Source: Ameyamaea chiangmaiensis
GTDB lineage: Bacteria; Pseudomonadota; Alphaproteobacteria; Acetobacterales; Acetobacteraceae
NCBI RefSeq assembly: GCF_025995235.1
Contig: NZ_BAPT01000001.1
Location: 85,870 to 149,869, forward strand
Length of the DNA stretch: 64,000 bases
Reading direction: 5' to 3'
Part shown: positions 33,387 to 42,311 of the stretch, one piece after another
Layout: each line of letters opens with the position of its first letter
Numbering within the stretch: position 1 is the stretch's first letter
Position numbers and translations under genes: made by a program
The notes under the pieces: model-generated
What the model was told of the DNA's origin: nothing
Databases searched by the model: none
The model's input: the letters and a program-made list of their open reading frames with translations, nothing else

Positions 33387-35597
33387 GTGTCAAAGTCTCT
33401 ACCTCCCCGTCATGTCTTTCCCTCGCTCGCTCTGTTGATGGCGGGAAGCGCTTTCCCGGCACTGGCGCTTCACGCCCGGGCCGCCGAGACGACCTTGCAG
33501 CGTCCGGCGGCCGCAGCAGCGCCCGGACCGGTGGAGGATGAAACAATCCTCGTCCAGGCAAAGCGGCGAAACCAGATGGAGGTCAGAAGCGGCGGTCAAC
33601 TCGGCGCACTGGGCACGAAACGGGGACTGGATGTACCGTTCAACGTCCGCAGCTACACCGCCAGCCTGATTCTCAACCAGCAGTCGCAGACCCTGGGTGA
33701 GGTTCTGCAGAACGATCCGTCCGTCCGGACGACGCTGGGATACGGCAATTTTTCCGAGATGTTCATCATTCGCGGTTTCGTGCTCTACGGTGACGATGTC
33801 TCGATCAACGGTCTGTACGGCATTACCCCGCGCCAGCTCGTCTCGCCGCAACTTTATGATCAGGTGCAGATCCTCAACGGCGCGAGCGCGTTCCTCAACG
33901 GCGCGGCGCCGGGCAGTTCGGGCGTGGGCGGCAACATCAACCTGATCTTCAAGCAGGCGACGAACGACCCCATCACGCGTCTGACAGGTGATTACACCAG
34001 CAGCGCCATGGGTGGTGGGGCGTTGGACGTGGGGCGACGCTTCGGTCAGGGAAAGCAGTTCGGGGTGCGCCTGAATGTCGCGGGCATGTCGGGCGAGGAC
34101 GCGATCAGCGGCGAATATCGTCATTCGACCGTGGTTGGCACGGACGTCGACTGGCGTTCGTTGGACGATCGCACGCGTGTCACCATGGACATCAACTACC
34201 AGAACCAGGGGGTTGATGGCGGCCGTCCGGCGATCTTTCTGGGCACGGTGAACGCGGTACCGCGCGCGCCGTCGCCGTCACACAATTTCGGGCAAACCTG
34301 GGCCTATAACGATCTGAACTACGTGTTTGGCATGCTCAATGTCGAGCACGACCTGACGCGGAACGTGATGCTCTACGGTGCGTTCGGCGCGCTGACGTCA
34401 GACGAGAAGGGCAATTACTCTAACCCGACGGTGTCCAATGCCGCCACCGGCGACGCCACGGCCGGGGCGATGTATGTGCCCTACCAGCAGACAAACGAAA
34501 GCACGCGCGCGGGCGTGCGTGCGAAATTCGACACCGGGCCCGTACATCACGAGGTCAATGCAGGTGGTTCGGCCGTGTGGGAGGACACGCGCGCTGCGTA
34601 TGACATGGCCCTGACAAGTTATGCGACGAACATCTATCGCACGCGGCCCGTGGCCCCGCCCGCGGAGACATTCGCCGGTGGCGTGGTGAACGACCCGCAC
34701 ACCACAAACAGCACGCGTCTCTACAGCCTGTTCTTCTCCGATACGATGAGCGCGTTCCACGACCGTGTCGCCCTGACGGCCGGGTTCCGTTATCAGAACA
34801 TGCGGATCAACGGCTACAATTACAGCACGACGGGACGCGGCGCGTTGTCGGCGGCCTACGACCAGGATGCCATCACGCCGGTCGTGGGTCTGGTCGTCCA
34901 TCCGACGCGCCAGACATCGGTGTATTTCAACCGTATCGAAGGTTTGTCACAGGGACCGACGGCGACGGGGAACGTGATCAATCTTGGCGAGATTTTCCCG
35001 CCCTACAAATCCGTCCAGTATGAGATCGGAGGCAAATACGATACCGGCCGGTTCAGCGCAGGCCTTGCGTTTTACCAGATTGCCGAACCCAACGCCTATT
35101 CCGTCGCGGTGGGCAACACCGGCGAATATGCCTTCCGCGAGGACGGTATTGAGCGCCACCGCGGTATCGAGCTGAACCTGAATGGCGAGATCGTGCACGG
35201 GCTGCGCTTCAACGGCGGCGGGACCGTCATTCAGGCCGAGCAACGCCATACGGCGGGTGGCACCTATGACGGCAAGACCGCGATCGGCGTTCCGAACTAC
35301 ACGATCAACGGCAATCTCGAATATGATCTGCCGTTCCTCAAGGGCGGGACGGTGATCGGCCGCGTCGTCAATACCGGCAAGCAGTGGGTCAATCAGGCCA
35401 ACACGCTGCACCTGCCGGTATGGACGCGCTTCGACGTGGGCGCGCGCTATACGTTCGTGACCCACCACACGCCGATCACACTGCGTTTCGGGGTCGATAA
35501 CCTGGCCAACACGCGGTACTGGGCATCGGCGTTCGGCGGTTATCTGCTGGAAGGCATGCCCCGCACGTTCAAATTCTCCTTCACCACCGATTTGTAA
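33387..35597 (+). CDS. TonB-dependent outer-membrane (siderophore-type) receptor
   Basis: A 736-residue receptor. A signal-like N-terminus from GTG 33387 (HVFPSLALLMAGSAFPALAL, ending HARAAE) is followed by a TonB-box-like DETILVQAK. The plug domain (about 55-200) has FNVRSYTASLILNQQSQTLG, SEMFIIRGF and LNGAAPGSSGVGGNINLI, and the barrel ends with the strand-rich TYVGARY-like tail and FKFSFTTDL. Plug motifs match siderophore receptors of the FhuA/FpvA class. GAGG precedes the GTG. The real ligand is unknown; the promoter palindrome suggests iron control. Confidence 0.85.
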   Translation: MSKSLPPRHVFPSLALLMAGSAFPALALHARAAETTLQRPAAAAAPGPVEDETILVQAKRRNQMEVRSGGQLGALGTKRGLDVPFNVRSYTASLILNQQSQTLGEVLQNDPSVRTTLGYGNFSEMFIIRGFVLYGDDVSINGLYGITPRQLVSPQLYDQVQILNGASAFLNGAAPGSSGVGGNINLIFKQATNDPITRLTGDYTSSAMGGGALDVGRRFGQGKQFGVRLNVAGMSGEDAISGEYRHSTVVGTDVDWRSLDDRTRVTMDINYQNQGVDGGRPAIFLGTVNAVPRAPSPSHNFGQTWAYNDLNYVFGMLNVEHDLTRNVMLYGAFGALTSDEKGNYSNPTVSNAATGDATAGAMYVPYQQTNESTRAGVRAKFDTGPVHHEVNAGGSAVWEDTRAAYDMALTSYATNIYRTRPVAPPAETFAGGVVNDPHTTNSTRLYSLFFSDTMSAFHDRVALTAGFRYQNMRINGYNYSTTGRGALSAAYDQDAITPVVGLVVHPTRQTSVYFNRIEGLSQGPTATGNVINLGEIFPPYKSVQYEIGGKYDTGRFSAGLAFYQIAEPNAYSVAVGNTGEYAFREDGIERHRGIELNLNGEIVHGLRFNGGGTVIQAEQRHTAGGTYDGKTAIGVPNYTINGNLEYDLPFLKGGTVIGRVVNTGKQWVNQANTLHLPVWTRFDVGARYTFVTHHTPITLRFGVDNLANTRYWASAFGGYLLEGMPRTFKFSFTTDL

Positions 35598-35637
35598 GAC
35601 ACGGTTGGCCCTGCGGGCGGGAAGGCTGTGATCGTCG

Positions 35638-36483
35638 TCAGGTCGGAAAGCCCGTGTCACGCGACACGCTTGCCCATGACGTGATCTCGGCCCGCAGCGC
35701 CTGTATCTTCGCATCGACCAGGGCGAGCGCGTCCTCGCCCAGAAACAGATGCGCCGGCGGCTCGGCCGCGTCGATCAGCGCCAGCAGCGCCTGAGCCGCC
35801 TTGGCCGGGTCGCCGGGCTGATGTCCGCTTTTGGCCTGTCGCGCGGCGCGGACCGGGTCCATCACGGAGTCATAGTCAGGGAGACTGCGGGGCGTGCGGT
35901 CCATGGAGCGGCCGGCCCAGTCGGTGCGAAACTGGCCTGGGGCGAGCGCCGTGACGTGGATGCCGAACGGCCGCACCTCCTTGCCCAAAGCTTCTGAAAT
36001 GCCTTCGAGCGCGAATTTGCTGCCGCAGTAAAAGCTGATGCCGGGCATGGTGACGAAACCGCCCATCGACGTGACGTTGACGATATGACCGCGCCGACGC
36101 GCGCGCATGCCGGGCAGAACCGCCTTGATCAGCGCGACGGGGCCGAACACGTTGGCCGCGAATTGTCGCTGCAGATCGTCAAGCGACGATTCCTCAAGCA
36201 CCCCCTCATGCCCATACCCCGCATTGTTGACCAGCACGTCGATCGGGCCGACATCACGTTCCGTGGCCGTGACGGCCCCGGGAATGGCCGCAAAATCGGT
36301 CACGTCGAGGACGAGCGGGTGCGCGCGTTCCGGCGAGAGGGCCGCGAACGCATCGGCGTCGTCCTCGCGCCGGACCGTGCCGACCACCTTGTGGCCCGCG
36401 TCAAGCGCCGCCCGGGCGAAGGCGCGACCGAGACCTGAGCTGACGCCCGTGATAAGGAAGGTTTTGTGTGCGAGAGAGGACAT
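35638..36483 (-). CDS. SDR oxidoreductase
   Basis: A 281-residue short-chain dehydrogenase/reductase. It has the NAD(P) motif FLITGVSSGLGRAFARAALD, the NNAGYG segment and catalytic FYCGSKFALEG. Arg after the glycine motif strand (TVRRED) suggests NADP. The pattern is like many AAB and proteobacterial oxidoreductases described as ketoreductases or retinol-dehydrogenase-like; the substrate is unknown. It is divergent from a TetR gene across a 50-base gap with a perfect palindrome, so it is probably the main target of that regulator. Confidence 0.85.
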   Translation of the reverse strand: MSSLAHKTFLITGVSSGLGRAFARAALDAGHKVVGTVRREDDADAFAALSPERAHPLVLDVTDFAAIPGAVTATERDVGPIDVLVNNAGYGHEGVLEESSLDDLQRQFAANVFGPVALIKAVLPGMRARRRGHIVNVTSMGGFVTMPGISFYCGSKFALEGISEALGKEVRPFGIHVTALAPGQFRTDWAGRSMDRTPRSLPDYDSVMDPVRAARQAKSGHQPGDPAKAAQALLALIDAAEPPAHLFLGEDALALVDAKIQALRAEITSWASVSRDTGFPT

Positions 36484-36506
36484 GATCCGGCTTTCGATGA
36501 CTTTAA

Positions 36507-36524
36507 TTTATATCATGATATAAA
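36507..36524. promoter_or_regulatory. Perfect 18-bp operator palindrome (TetR/SDR)
   Basis: TTTATATCATGATATAAA is an exact palindrome midway between the divergent SDR (ATG 36483) and TetR (ATG 36534) genes. Its position and AT-rich symmetry fit a TetR-family operator controlling both genes. Confidence 0.7.
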
Positions 36525-36533
36525 AATTTACCC

Positions 36534-37145
36534 ATGCAACACAAGCCTCCCGTGTCGTCCATCAGTCCCGGCGGACTGGCACGCCGTCGGCGCGTGATCG
36601 AGGCGGCCGAAGCGCTGCTGCGCGAAGGCAAGGCCGACTTCTCGATGCGTGACCTGGCCGCGCGCGCCGACGTCAGCTTCGCGACGCCGTTCAACCAGTT
36701 CGGCAGCAAGGCCGCGATCATGCATGCGCTGTCGGCCCGCAGGATCGACACCATGCGCGCGCGGCTGCTTGCCTCCTGCGTGCCGCCGGAGGCCGAGGGC
36801 CGTGTGATGCTGGCCCTCGATCTGGCGGTGTCGGTCATTCTGGAAGAGCCCACGGTCAACCGCGCCGTCCTCGGGTGGCTGGGGACGGCGGGCCCGGTCA
36901 CCGGCGAGGTCTGGACCCGCTCCAGCGCTCTGTGGGCGCAGGCGCTTGGTGAGGGGGAGGGCCTGACCATTGCCGACGATCAGGGGGCGCTGAGTCGTCT
37001 GGCCGGCCATCTTGCCTTTGCGTTTCGTGGCGTCCTGTCGTTCTGGACAGCGGGGGAGATTCCGGACGCCGATCTGGCAGGCACGGCGTGCGACGTGGCG
37101 CGCGGGCTGCTGGCCGGGTGTGTCGCGACCCGCGTGTGCGTGTAA
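36534..37145 (+). CDS. TetR-family transcriptional regulator
   Basis: A 203-residue regulator. The N-terminal helix-turn-helix is LARRRRVIEAAEALLREGKA, DFSMRDLAARADVSFATPFN and QFGSKAAIMHALSA; the rest is a variable ligand-binding domain. The gene is divergent from the SDR with an 18-bp palindrome between them, so it likely represses both itself and the SDR. The effector is unknown. It is followed 67 bases later by the paiB-like gene, which may be independent. Confidence 0.88.
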   Translation: MQHKPPVSSISPGGLARRRRVIEAAEALLREGKADFSMRDLAARADVSFATPFNQFGSKAAIMHALSARRIDTMRARLLASCVPPEAEGRVMLALDLAVSVILEEPTVNRAVLGWLGTAGPVTGEVWTRSSALWAQALGEGEGLTIADDQGALSRLAGHLAFAFRGVLSFWTAGEIPDADLAGTACDVARGLLAGCVATRVCV

Positions 37146-37212
37146 TGTGTCGTCCGCGACCGTTCGTCGCCAGGACGGCCCCCTTGTGCCTGCCGCATGA
37201 TAGGAGGTCCTG

Positions 37213-37848
37213 ATGTATGCGCCCAAACAGTTCAGGGAAGATCGCCGGGACGTCCTGCTGGCCGCCCTCCGTTCCATCCAGTTCGGCGCCCTGATCGCCG
37301 TGTCCGACGGGCGGCCAGAGGCGGTGCACATGCCCATGGTCGTGCGCGAGGAGCCCACCGGTCTGGTGCTGGAAGGCCATGTGGCACTGGGCAACCCGTT
37401 CTGGAAGATCGCGGCGGCGGGCACGGGGGGGCTGGCCGTGTTTCAGGGGCCGCAGGCCTACATCCATCCGGGATGGTACGAGACCAAGCGCGCGACCGGC
37501 AAGGCCGTGCCGACTTGGAATTATGTCGCGGTCCACGTGCGCGGCACCCTGACGATCGAGCGCGATCCCCTCTGGTTGCGTCGCCATCTTGATACGCTGA
37601 CGCAGGCCAACGAGGAGGGGCGGGCGGACCCTTGGCGCGTGTCCGATGCGCCGGACGATTATATCGACGCCATGCTGCGGGCGATCGTGGGGGTGCGTCT
37701 TTCGGTCGACGCGATGGAGGGGGTATGGAAGATGATCCAGCATCACCCGGAGTCCAATCGCCGGGGCGTCATCGCCGGACTGGCGCACGAGGGGCGGGCG
37801 TCGGCGCGTGAGATGGGGGCCCTGATGGGTGAGCGCGAGGGGCAGTAG
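37213..37848 (+). CDS. PaiB-like FMN-binding protein
   Basis: A 211-residue protein of the PaiB/FMN-binding split-barrel family, named after a Bacillus regulator of sporulation and degradative enzymes. Family features: MYAPKQFREDRRDVLLAALR, FGALIAV, EGHVALGNPFWKIA, YIHPGWYETKRATGKAVPTW and IVGVRLSVDAMEGVWKMIQH. GGAGGT at 37202-37207 lies 5 bases before the ATG. These proteins bind flavin; whether this one regulates transcription or acts as an oxidoreductase is not known. Confidence 0.85.
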   Translation: MYAPKQFREDRRDVLLAALRSIQFGALIAVSDGRPEAVHMPMVVREEPTGLVLEGHVALGNPFWKIAAAGTGGLAVFQGPQAYIHPGWYETKRATGKAVPTWNYVAVHVRGTLTIERDPLWLRRHLDTLTQANEEGRADPWRVSDAPDDYIDAMLRAIVGVRLSVDAMEGVWKMIQHHPESNRRGVIAGLAHEGRASAREMGALMGEREGQ

Positions 37849-37885
37849 GCGCGGGCGGAAACTTTTCCGGTCACCCGCGTGTTAG

Positions 37886-37909
37886 GATCATGAATATCTT
37901 GTCATGATC
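37886..37909. promoter_or_regulatory. Inverted repeat upstream of the amidohydrolase gene
   Basis: GATCATGA (37886-37893) and TCATGATC (37902-37909) are exact inverted copies with an 8-base spacer. It lies 60 bases before the amidohydrolase ATG. It may be an operator; its ATCATGAT core also occurs in the TetR palindrome at 36507-36524. Confidence 0.45.
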
Positions 37910-37968
37910 GCGTGCCGGTCGCCGGGGACTGTCATCCGCCCCGCGTGAGCCGCACCAGAAAGGCACGC

Positions 37969-39873
37969 ATGCCCGCTACGATCTATCGTAACGCCCTCCT
38001 GTTCGATGGGTCGGACGCCTTGCCGGTTTTGATGGATGTCGCGGTCCGGGACGGACGGATCGCGGCGCTGGGGCGCGAACTGCCGTCGCAGTCCGACGCG
38101 CGAGAGGTCGCATGTGATGGCCTTTGGCTGATGCCCGGTCTGCTCGACATCCACACCCATCTGGACCTGGAGGTGGAACTCGCGCCCGGGCTGGGCGAGG
38201 TCGTGCGTCATGGCACCACGACCGTGGTCATGAGCAACTGTTCCATCGGCATCACTTACGGCCACCAGCGACGTGACGGTGAGGATCCGATCGTCGACTG
38301 TTTCGCGCGGGTGGAAAACATGCCGCGCTCGGTCCTGACGCGTGTGGCGGACACGTGCACGTGGACCACGTCGCAAGGGTATCTCGATCATCTCGAGAGT
38401 CTTCCGCTGGGCCCCAATGTGGTGCCGATGATTCCACACTCGATGCTGCGGATCGAGGTGATGGGGCTGACCGGTTCGATCACCCGTCGCCCGTCGCGGC
38501 GGGACATCGACGCCATGGCCGCCCTGCTGGAGCAGGGCATGGCGCAGGGGTTTGCCGGGTTTTCCACCGACGCGCTGCCGTTTCACTTTCTTGCCAACGC
38601 CCCGAACAAGCGGCGCAAGATACCGACCCAGTATGCGCCGTACCGCGAACTCCGGCGTCTGACCGGCATCGTCCGGCGCTATGGCCGTCTATGGCAGGCC
38701 ACCCCGCCCAAGGACGATATCGTGGCGGCGGTTCGTGGTTTTCTTCTGACCAGCGGACGTTTGCACCGGACGCCTTTGCGGACCACCGTTCTGGCGGCGC
38801 TCGATCTGCAGACCAACCGCGCGGCCATGCATCTGTGCCTGCTGTTGTCGCGCATCCTGAACTCGCGCCTTGTGGGCGGGCAGTTTCGCTTTCAGGCGCT
38901 GTCGTCGCCCTTTCGGATCTGGAGCGACGGGGCCATCAATCCCGTGGCGGACGAGGTCCATGCCTTTCGCGCGCTGAACGAACTCGAGCTCGACGATCGG
39001 GACGGACGCCGTCGCATCCTCGACGACCCCGAGTGGGTTCGGGCGTTTCGCACGATGTGGCTGAAGGGCAAGACGGGGCTGAGCTGGGCGCGGCTGATGC
39101 GTGCGCTTCGTCTGGAGCATGTCGTGCTGACCCGCAATCTCGCGGATATGACCGTCGCCGAGGCCCCGCTCGCGCATTGGGCGGGGGAGACGCTGGAGCG
39201 TCCGTGGCGCCGGCTGCGGACGTTTCAGGCCACGGGCGGCCGGACGGGCGCGCGCGATGCGGCCGAGGCCGCGTTTTTCGCGACATGCCCCGATCCGATC
39301 AACGACGATGCCGCCTTCTTTCTCCACCTGTTGCGGGCATGGGATACCGATCTTCGGTGGGAGACCGTGTTCGCCAACCGAAATCCGAAAACCCTGCGAT
39401 CCCTACTGTTTCATCCGCAGACACTGCCCGGCTTCAACGACAGCGGCGCCCATCTCGCCAATATCGGGTTCTATGACGGCAATCTGCGCACGTTGAAGAT
39501 CGCGCAGGCGATGGATGCACCTGAAGGTGGCCTGCGCATGGTCGCGCGGGCGGTTCATCGTCTCACCGGGTTGCCGGCCGCGTTCTTCGGCCTGAATACC
39601 GGCCGGATCGTGCCGGGCGCGCAGGCCGATCTGTGCCTGATCGATCCTGTCGCCCTGTCGGCCTGGGACCCGGAAGCCACCCACCGGTGTCTCGACCGGG
39701 CCGAATTTAGCTGCCGCCAGGTGGTCAATCGGCCCGACGGCGTGGTGCGGGCGGTCATGGTCGGTGGAACGATGGTGTGGGAAGACGGTGCATTCACCGA
39801 TCGTCTGGGCACCGAGGCGTGTGGCCGGGTGATGCGCGGTGCGAATCACCCTCTGGAGCGTGCGCGCGCCTGA
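37969..39873 (+). CDS. D-aminoacylase-like amidohydrolase
   Basis: A 634-residue metal-dependent amidohydrolase related to N-acyl-D-amino-acid deacylases. The metal site HxH is in LLDIHTHLDLEVELAPGLGE; VVRHGTTTVVMSNCSIG is typical of the D-aminoacylase group, and the late Asp is in PGFNDSGAHLANIGFYDG. It is longer than classical D-aminoacylases (about 480-560), with a central insertion. AAAGG precedes ATG 37969; the frame to 37912 is unsupported. It may release D-amino acids or hydrolyse a related acyl/hydantoin-type bond. An MFS transporter follows. Confidence 0.78.
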   Translation: MPATIYRNALLFDGSDALPVLMDVAVRDGRIAALGRELPSQSDAREVACDGLWLMPGLLDIHTHLDLEVELAPGLGEVVRHGTTTVVMSNCSIGITYGHQRRDGEDPIVDCFARVENMPRSVLTRVADTCTWTTSQGYLDHLESLPLGPNVVPMIPHSMLRIEVMGLTGSITRRPSRRDIDAMAALLEQGMAQGFAGFSTDALPFHFLANAPNKRRKIPTQYAPYRELRRLTGIVRRYGRLWQATPPKDDIVAAVRGFLLTSGRLHRTPLRTTVLAALDLQTNRAAMHLCLLLSRILNSRLVGGQFRFQALSSPFRIWSDGAINPVADEVHAFRALNELELDDRDGRRRILDDPEWVRAFRTMWLKGKTGLSWARLMRALRLEHVVLTRNLADMTVAEAPLAHWAGETLERPWRRLRTFQATGGRTGARDAAEAAFFATCPDPINDDAAFFLHLLRAWDTDLRWETVFANRNPKTLRSLLFHPQTLPGFNDSGAHLANIGFYDGNLRTLKIAQAMDAPEGGLRMVARAVHRLTGLPAAFFGLNTGRIVPGAQADLCLIDPVALSAWDPEATHRCLDRAEFSCRQVVNRPDGVVRAVMVGGTMVWEDGAFTDRLGTEACGRVMRGANHPLERARA

Positions 39874-40070
39874 TGGCGCCGGTGCGTTCGAACGAAGGGT
39901 AGGCGACGCCGACCGGCGATGGGCACGTGTTCCACGATCGGTCCGAACAAAATCGGGAGCCACTTGCCGCCGCGGGCGTTGTTCGCGCGGGCGCGCCGGG
40001 CCGGTGACGGTTTCGATCTGCGGCCGGCGCGTCGACCTTTCTGCCTTTTACACGACGACAAAGGGATAGC

Positions 40071-41288
40071 ATGACTCACCACGAGACGGGCGCGGCCCGT
40101 CGCCAGGACGCCTTTGTTCTGGATGGTCTCAGTTTCCTTCTTGCCGACGTGCAGGACAATCTGGGTGTCTTTCTTGCCGGTCTGCTGGCGACCTACGGAT
40201 GGTCGGCCGATGCGACCGGCGTTGCGATATCGGCCGGCGGCGCGGGTGCGGTGCTGGCGCGTCTGTTCGGCGGCCGTGCGCTGGACAGCCTGTCGCGGCG
40301 CCGGATCATGCTGGGCGCCTGCTGCGTGCTGACGGCGTGTGCGGTGGCCGTGGCCGCCGTCTCCCCAGGGTTCTGGCAGGTCACCCTCGTGCATTGTCTG
40401 GCCGGTGGTGCCGGGGCGCTGTTTTCGCCGATTCTGGCGGCGATCAGCCGCCAGACGGCCGGGGCGCGCGGCTATGTCGCGCGCATGGGGCGAAACGAGT
40501 CATTCAACCATCTGGGCAATGCTCTGATCGCCTGCCTGATGGGGGTCGCGGGCAGTACGGTCGCGCCTGTCGCGCCGCTGTGGGCGATCAGCGGGCTGGC
40601 GACGGTGGCGCTCGTTCTGGCGCTCCTGTTGTCCAGCCGGGCCGACCAGCCGCCCGCGCCCGCCTCCGTCGGGGACGAAGCCGGGGGAGGGCCAGAGCAT
40701 CGGGCGTTGTTCACGTTCCTGCTGTGTTATTTTCTGTTCAATCTGGCCAATGGCGCGATGGTGCCGCTGATGATCGAACGCCACGCCGCGTTCCATTTCG
40801 GCAGTGCCTCGGCCATGAGTGCGATCTGCATCATCGTCGCGCAGGCCACGATGGTTCCGGTCGCCTATGTCATCGGGCGGTCCGCCGACACACGACGTCG
40901 CAAGCCCCTGTTTCTGCTGGCGCTCGCGTTGCAGCCCCTGCGCGATCTTCTGATGACCGCCAGTGCCGGGTGGCCCACGATCGTCGCGGCACAGATGCTC
41001 GACGGGCTGTCGTCGGGCATCGTGCTTGTCCTGTTCTTCGCGGGACTGTCCGATCTCTCGCGTGGTGGTGGACGGCCCAACACGCTGATCGGGATAGGCC
41101 TGGCGGCGGGCACGGTCGGCGCTCTGCTGTCGAATGTCGGCAGCGGTCTCCTGACGACCTATTTCGGCTTCAACACGGCATTCCTTGCATTGAGCGTCTG
41201 CGGATGTGCCGTGTTCGCGTTGTATCTACTCGCCATGCCCGAAACCCATGAGCTGGAGACACCCGTGCCCAAGGCCCGTCCCGCGTGA
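40071..41288 (+). CDS. MFS transporter
   Basis: A 405-residue major facilitator with about 12 membrane spans. The loop 2-3 motif is visible as ARLFGGRALDSLSRRRIMLG, and a second half begins near residue 215 (FTFLLCYFLFNLANGAMVPL). It follows the amidohydrolase by 197 bases; a shared role in uptake or export of an N-acyl compound is possible but not shown. A hairpin overlaps its stop codon. The transported substrate cannot be read from the sequence. Confidence 0.85.
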   Translation: MTHHETGAARRQDAFVLDGLSFLLADVQDNLGVFLAGLLATYGWSADATGVAISAGGAGAVLARLFGGRALDSLSRRRIMLGACCVLTACAVAVAAVSPGFWQVTLVHCLAGGAGALFSPILAAISRQTAGARGYVARMGRNESFNHLGNALIACLMGVAGSTVAPVAPLWAISGLATVALVLALLLSSRADQPPAPASVGDEAGGGPEHRALFTFLLCYFLFNLANGAMVPLMIERHAAFHFGSASAMSAICIIVAQATMVPVAYVIGRSADTRRRKPLFLLALALQPLRDLLMTASAGWPTIVAAQMLDGLSSGIVLVLFFAGLSDLSRGGGRPNTLIGIGLAAGTVGALLSNVGSGLLTTYFGFNTAFLALSVCGCAVFALYLLAMPETHELETPVPKARPA

Positions 41289-41302
41289 GCGCACGCGGGA
41301 CG
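41277..41302 (+). terminator. Hairpin over the MFS stop codon
   Basis: CGTCCCGCGT (41277-41286) pairs perfectly with ACGCGGGACG (41293-41302) around a 6-base loop; the TGA stop lies at the arm/loop junction. No T-run follows, so termination would need Rho or the structure may only protect the 3' end. Confidence 0.4.
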
Positions 41303-41493
41303 TCACCAGTCGTGATCGACGCCCAGTGCGCTGGATACGCGCGGCACCTGCGCCGGCATGGCCCGCGCGACGGGTCTGGGTGTGTGTGCCGCCCTTGCGT
41401 GTCGGCAGGCTTGTGCCCGCGTGGGACACCTGGGGGGTCGATCGATACGGGTTGACGGGATGGCCTCAGACTCCGGGTCGCAGTCTCCGGGCG

Positions 41494-42234
41494 TCAGGAC
41501 AGGAGGGTCGCGGCGCTGGTGACGGCGTTTGCGACGGCCATGGCGGCCAGCACCGCCAGCACGACCGTGCGTGCCCGTGCCTGATCGACCCGGTCATGCA
41601 TCCGCGCGCCGATCGCAAGCCCGACGACAAGGGCCGGAAGAGAGCCGAGCGCGAAGAGCAGCGTCGTCCGACCGAACAGGCCGAGCATGGCCATCGTCGG
41701 CAGAGCCACCGCGTCGATGGCCAGGAAGGTGGCGATGATCGAGGCCCGTCCCGCCTCCAGCGCCAGCGGCGAGCCGAGGAAGAACAGGATGACCGGCGGC
41801 CCCGCCAGTCCGACCGACCCGTTCAGAAGGCCCGCCACCGCGCCCGTCATCGCGGTTTCGGGCGTCGTCGGCATGCGGGTCAGCCGCCGCCCGGACGCCA
41901 GCATGCCGCACGCCAGAAGCACCAGGATCGACACGCCGAACTGCATCGCCGCCGCCGGCGCCACCCGCAGGATAAAGGCCCCGGCGGGCGTCGCCACGGT
42001 GGCGGCGGCAATAATGATGGCGATCGAGCGCCAGTGAACGTGGCCCCGGATCGAGGGCAGCAGACGAAGGCCGGCCACGACCTCCAGCAGCAGCATGCCC
42101 GGCACGATGTCCTTCGTGGGCAGCACGAACGATGCCGACATCACGACCAGCAGCGCGAAGCCGAAGCCGCAGAAGCCCCGCACGATCGCGGCGGCGAACA
42201 CACACAGGACGACGATAGGCAACTCGTGCAGCAC
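41494..42234 (-). CDS. TauE/SafE (TSUP) family membrane transporter
   Basis: A 246-residue member of the sulfite exporter TauE/SafE family with seven to eight hydrophobic segments. The family pattern VRGFCGFGFALLVVMSASFV lies in the first hydrophobic repeat, and GAVAGLLNGSVGLAGPPVIL in the second. Members export sulfite, sulfoacetate or similar organic anions; specificity is unknown. The roughly 205 bases between it and the convergent MFS gene hold a hairpin and no gene. It stands alone, 77 bases before the nudC stop. Confidence 0.85.
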   Translation of the reverse strand: MLHELPIVVLCVFAAAIVRGFCGFGFALLVVMSASFVLPTKDIVPGMLLLEVVAGLRLLPSIRGHVHWRSIAIIIAAATVATPAGAFILRVAPAAAMQFGVSILVLLACGMLASGRRLTRMPTTPETAMTGAVAGLLNGSVGLAGPPVILFFLGSPLALEAGRASIIATFLAIDAVALPTMAMLGLFGRTTLLFALGSLPALVVGLAIGARMHDRVDQARARTVVLAVLAAMAVANAVTSAATLLS

Positions 42235-42311
42235 GCGGGTGACTTCCGGGCAAAAGACAGTCCGGCGTGTTTATGTTTCGGATTGGCACCAAGGGCAAGC
42301 GGCCCGGCGGT

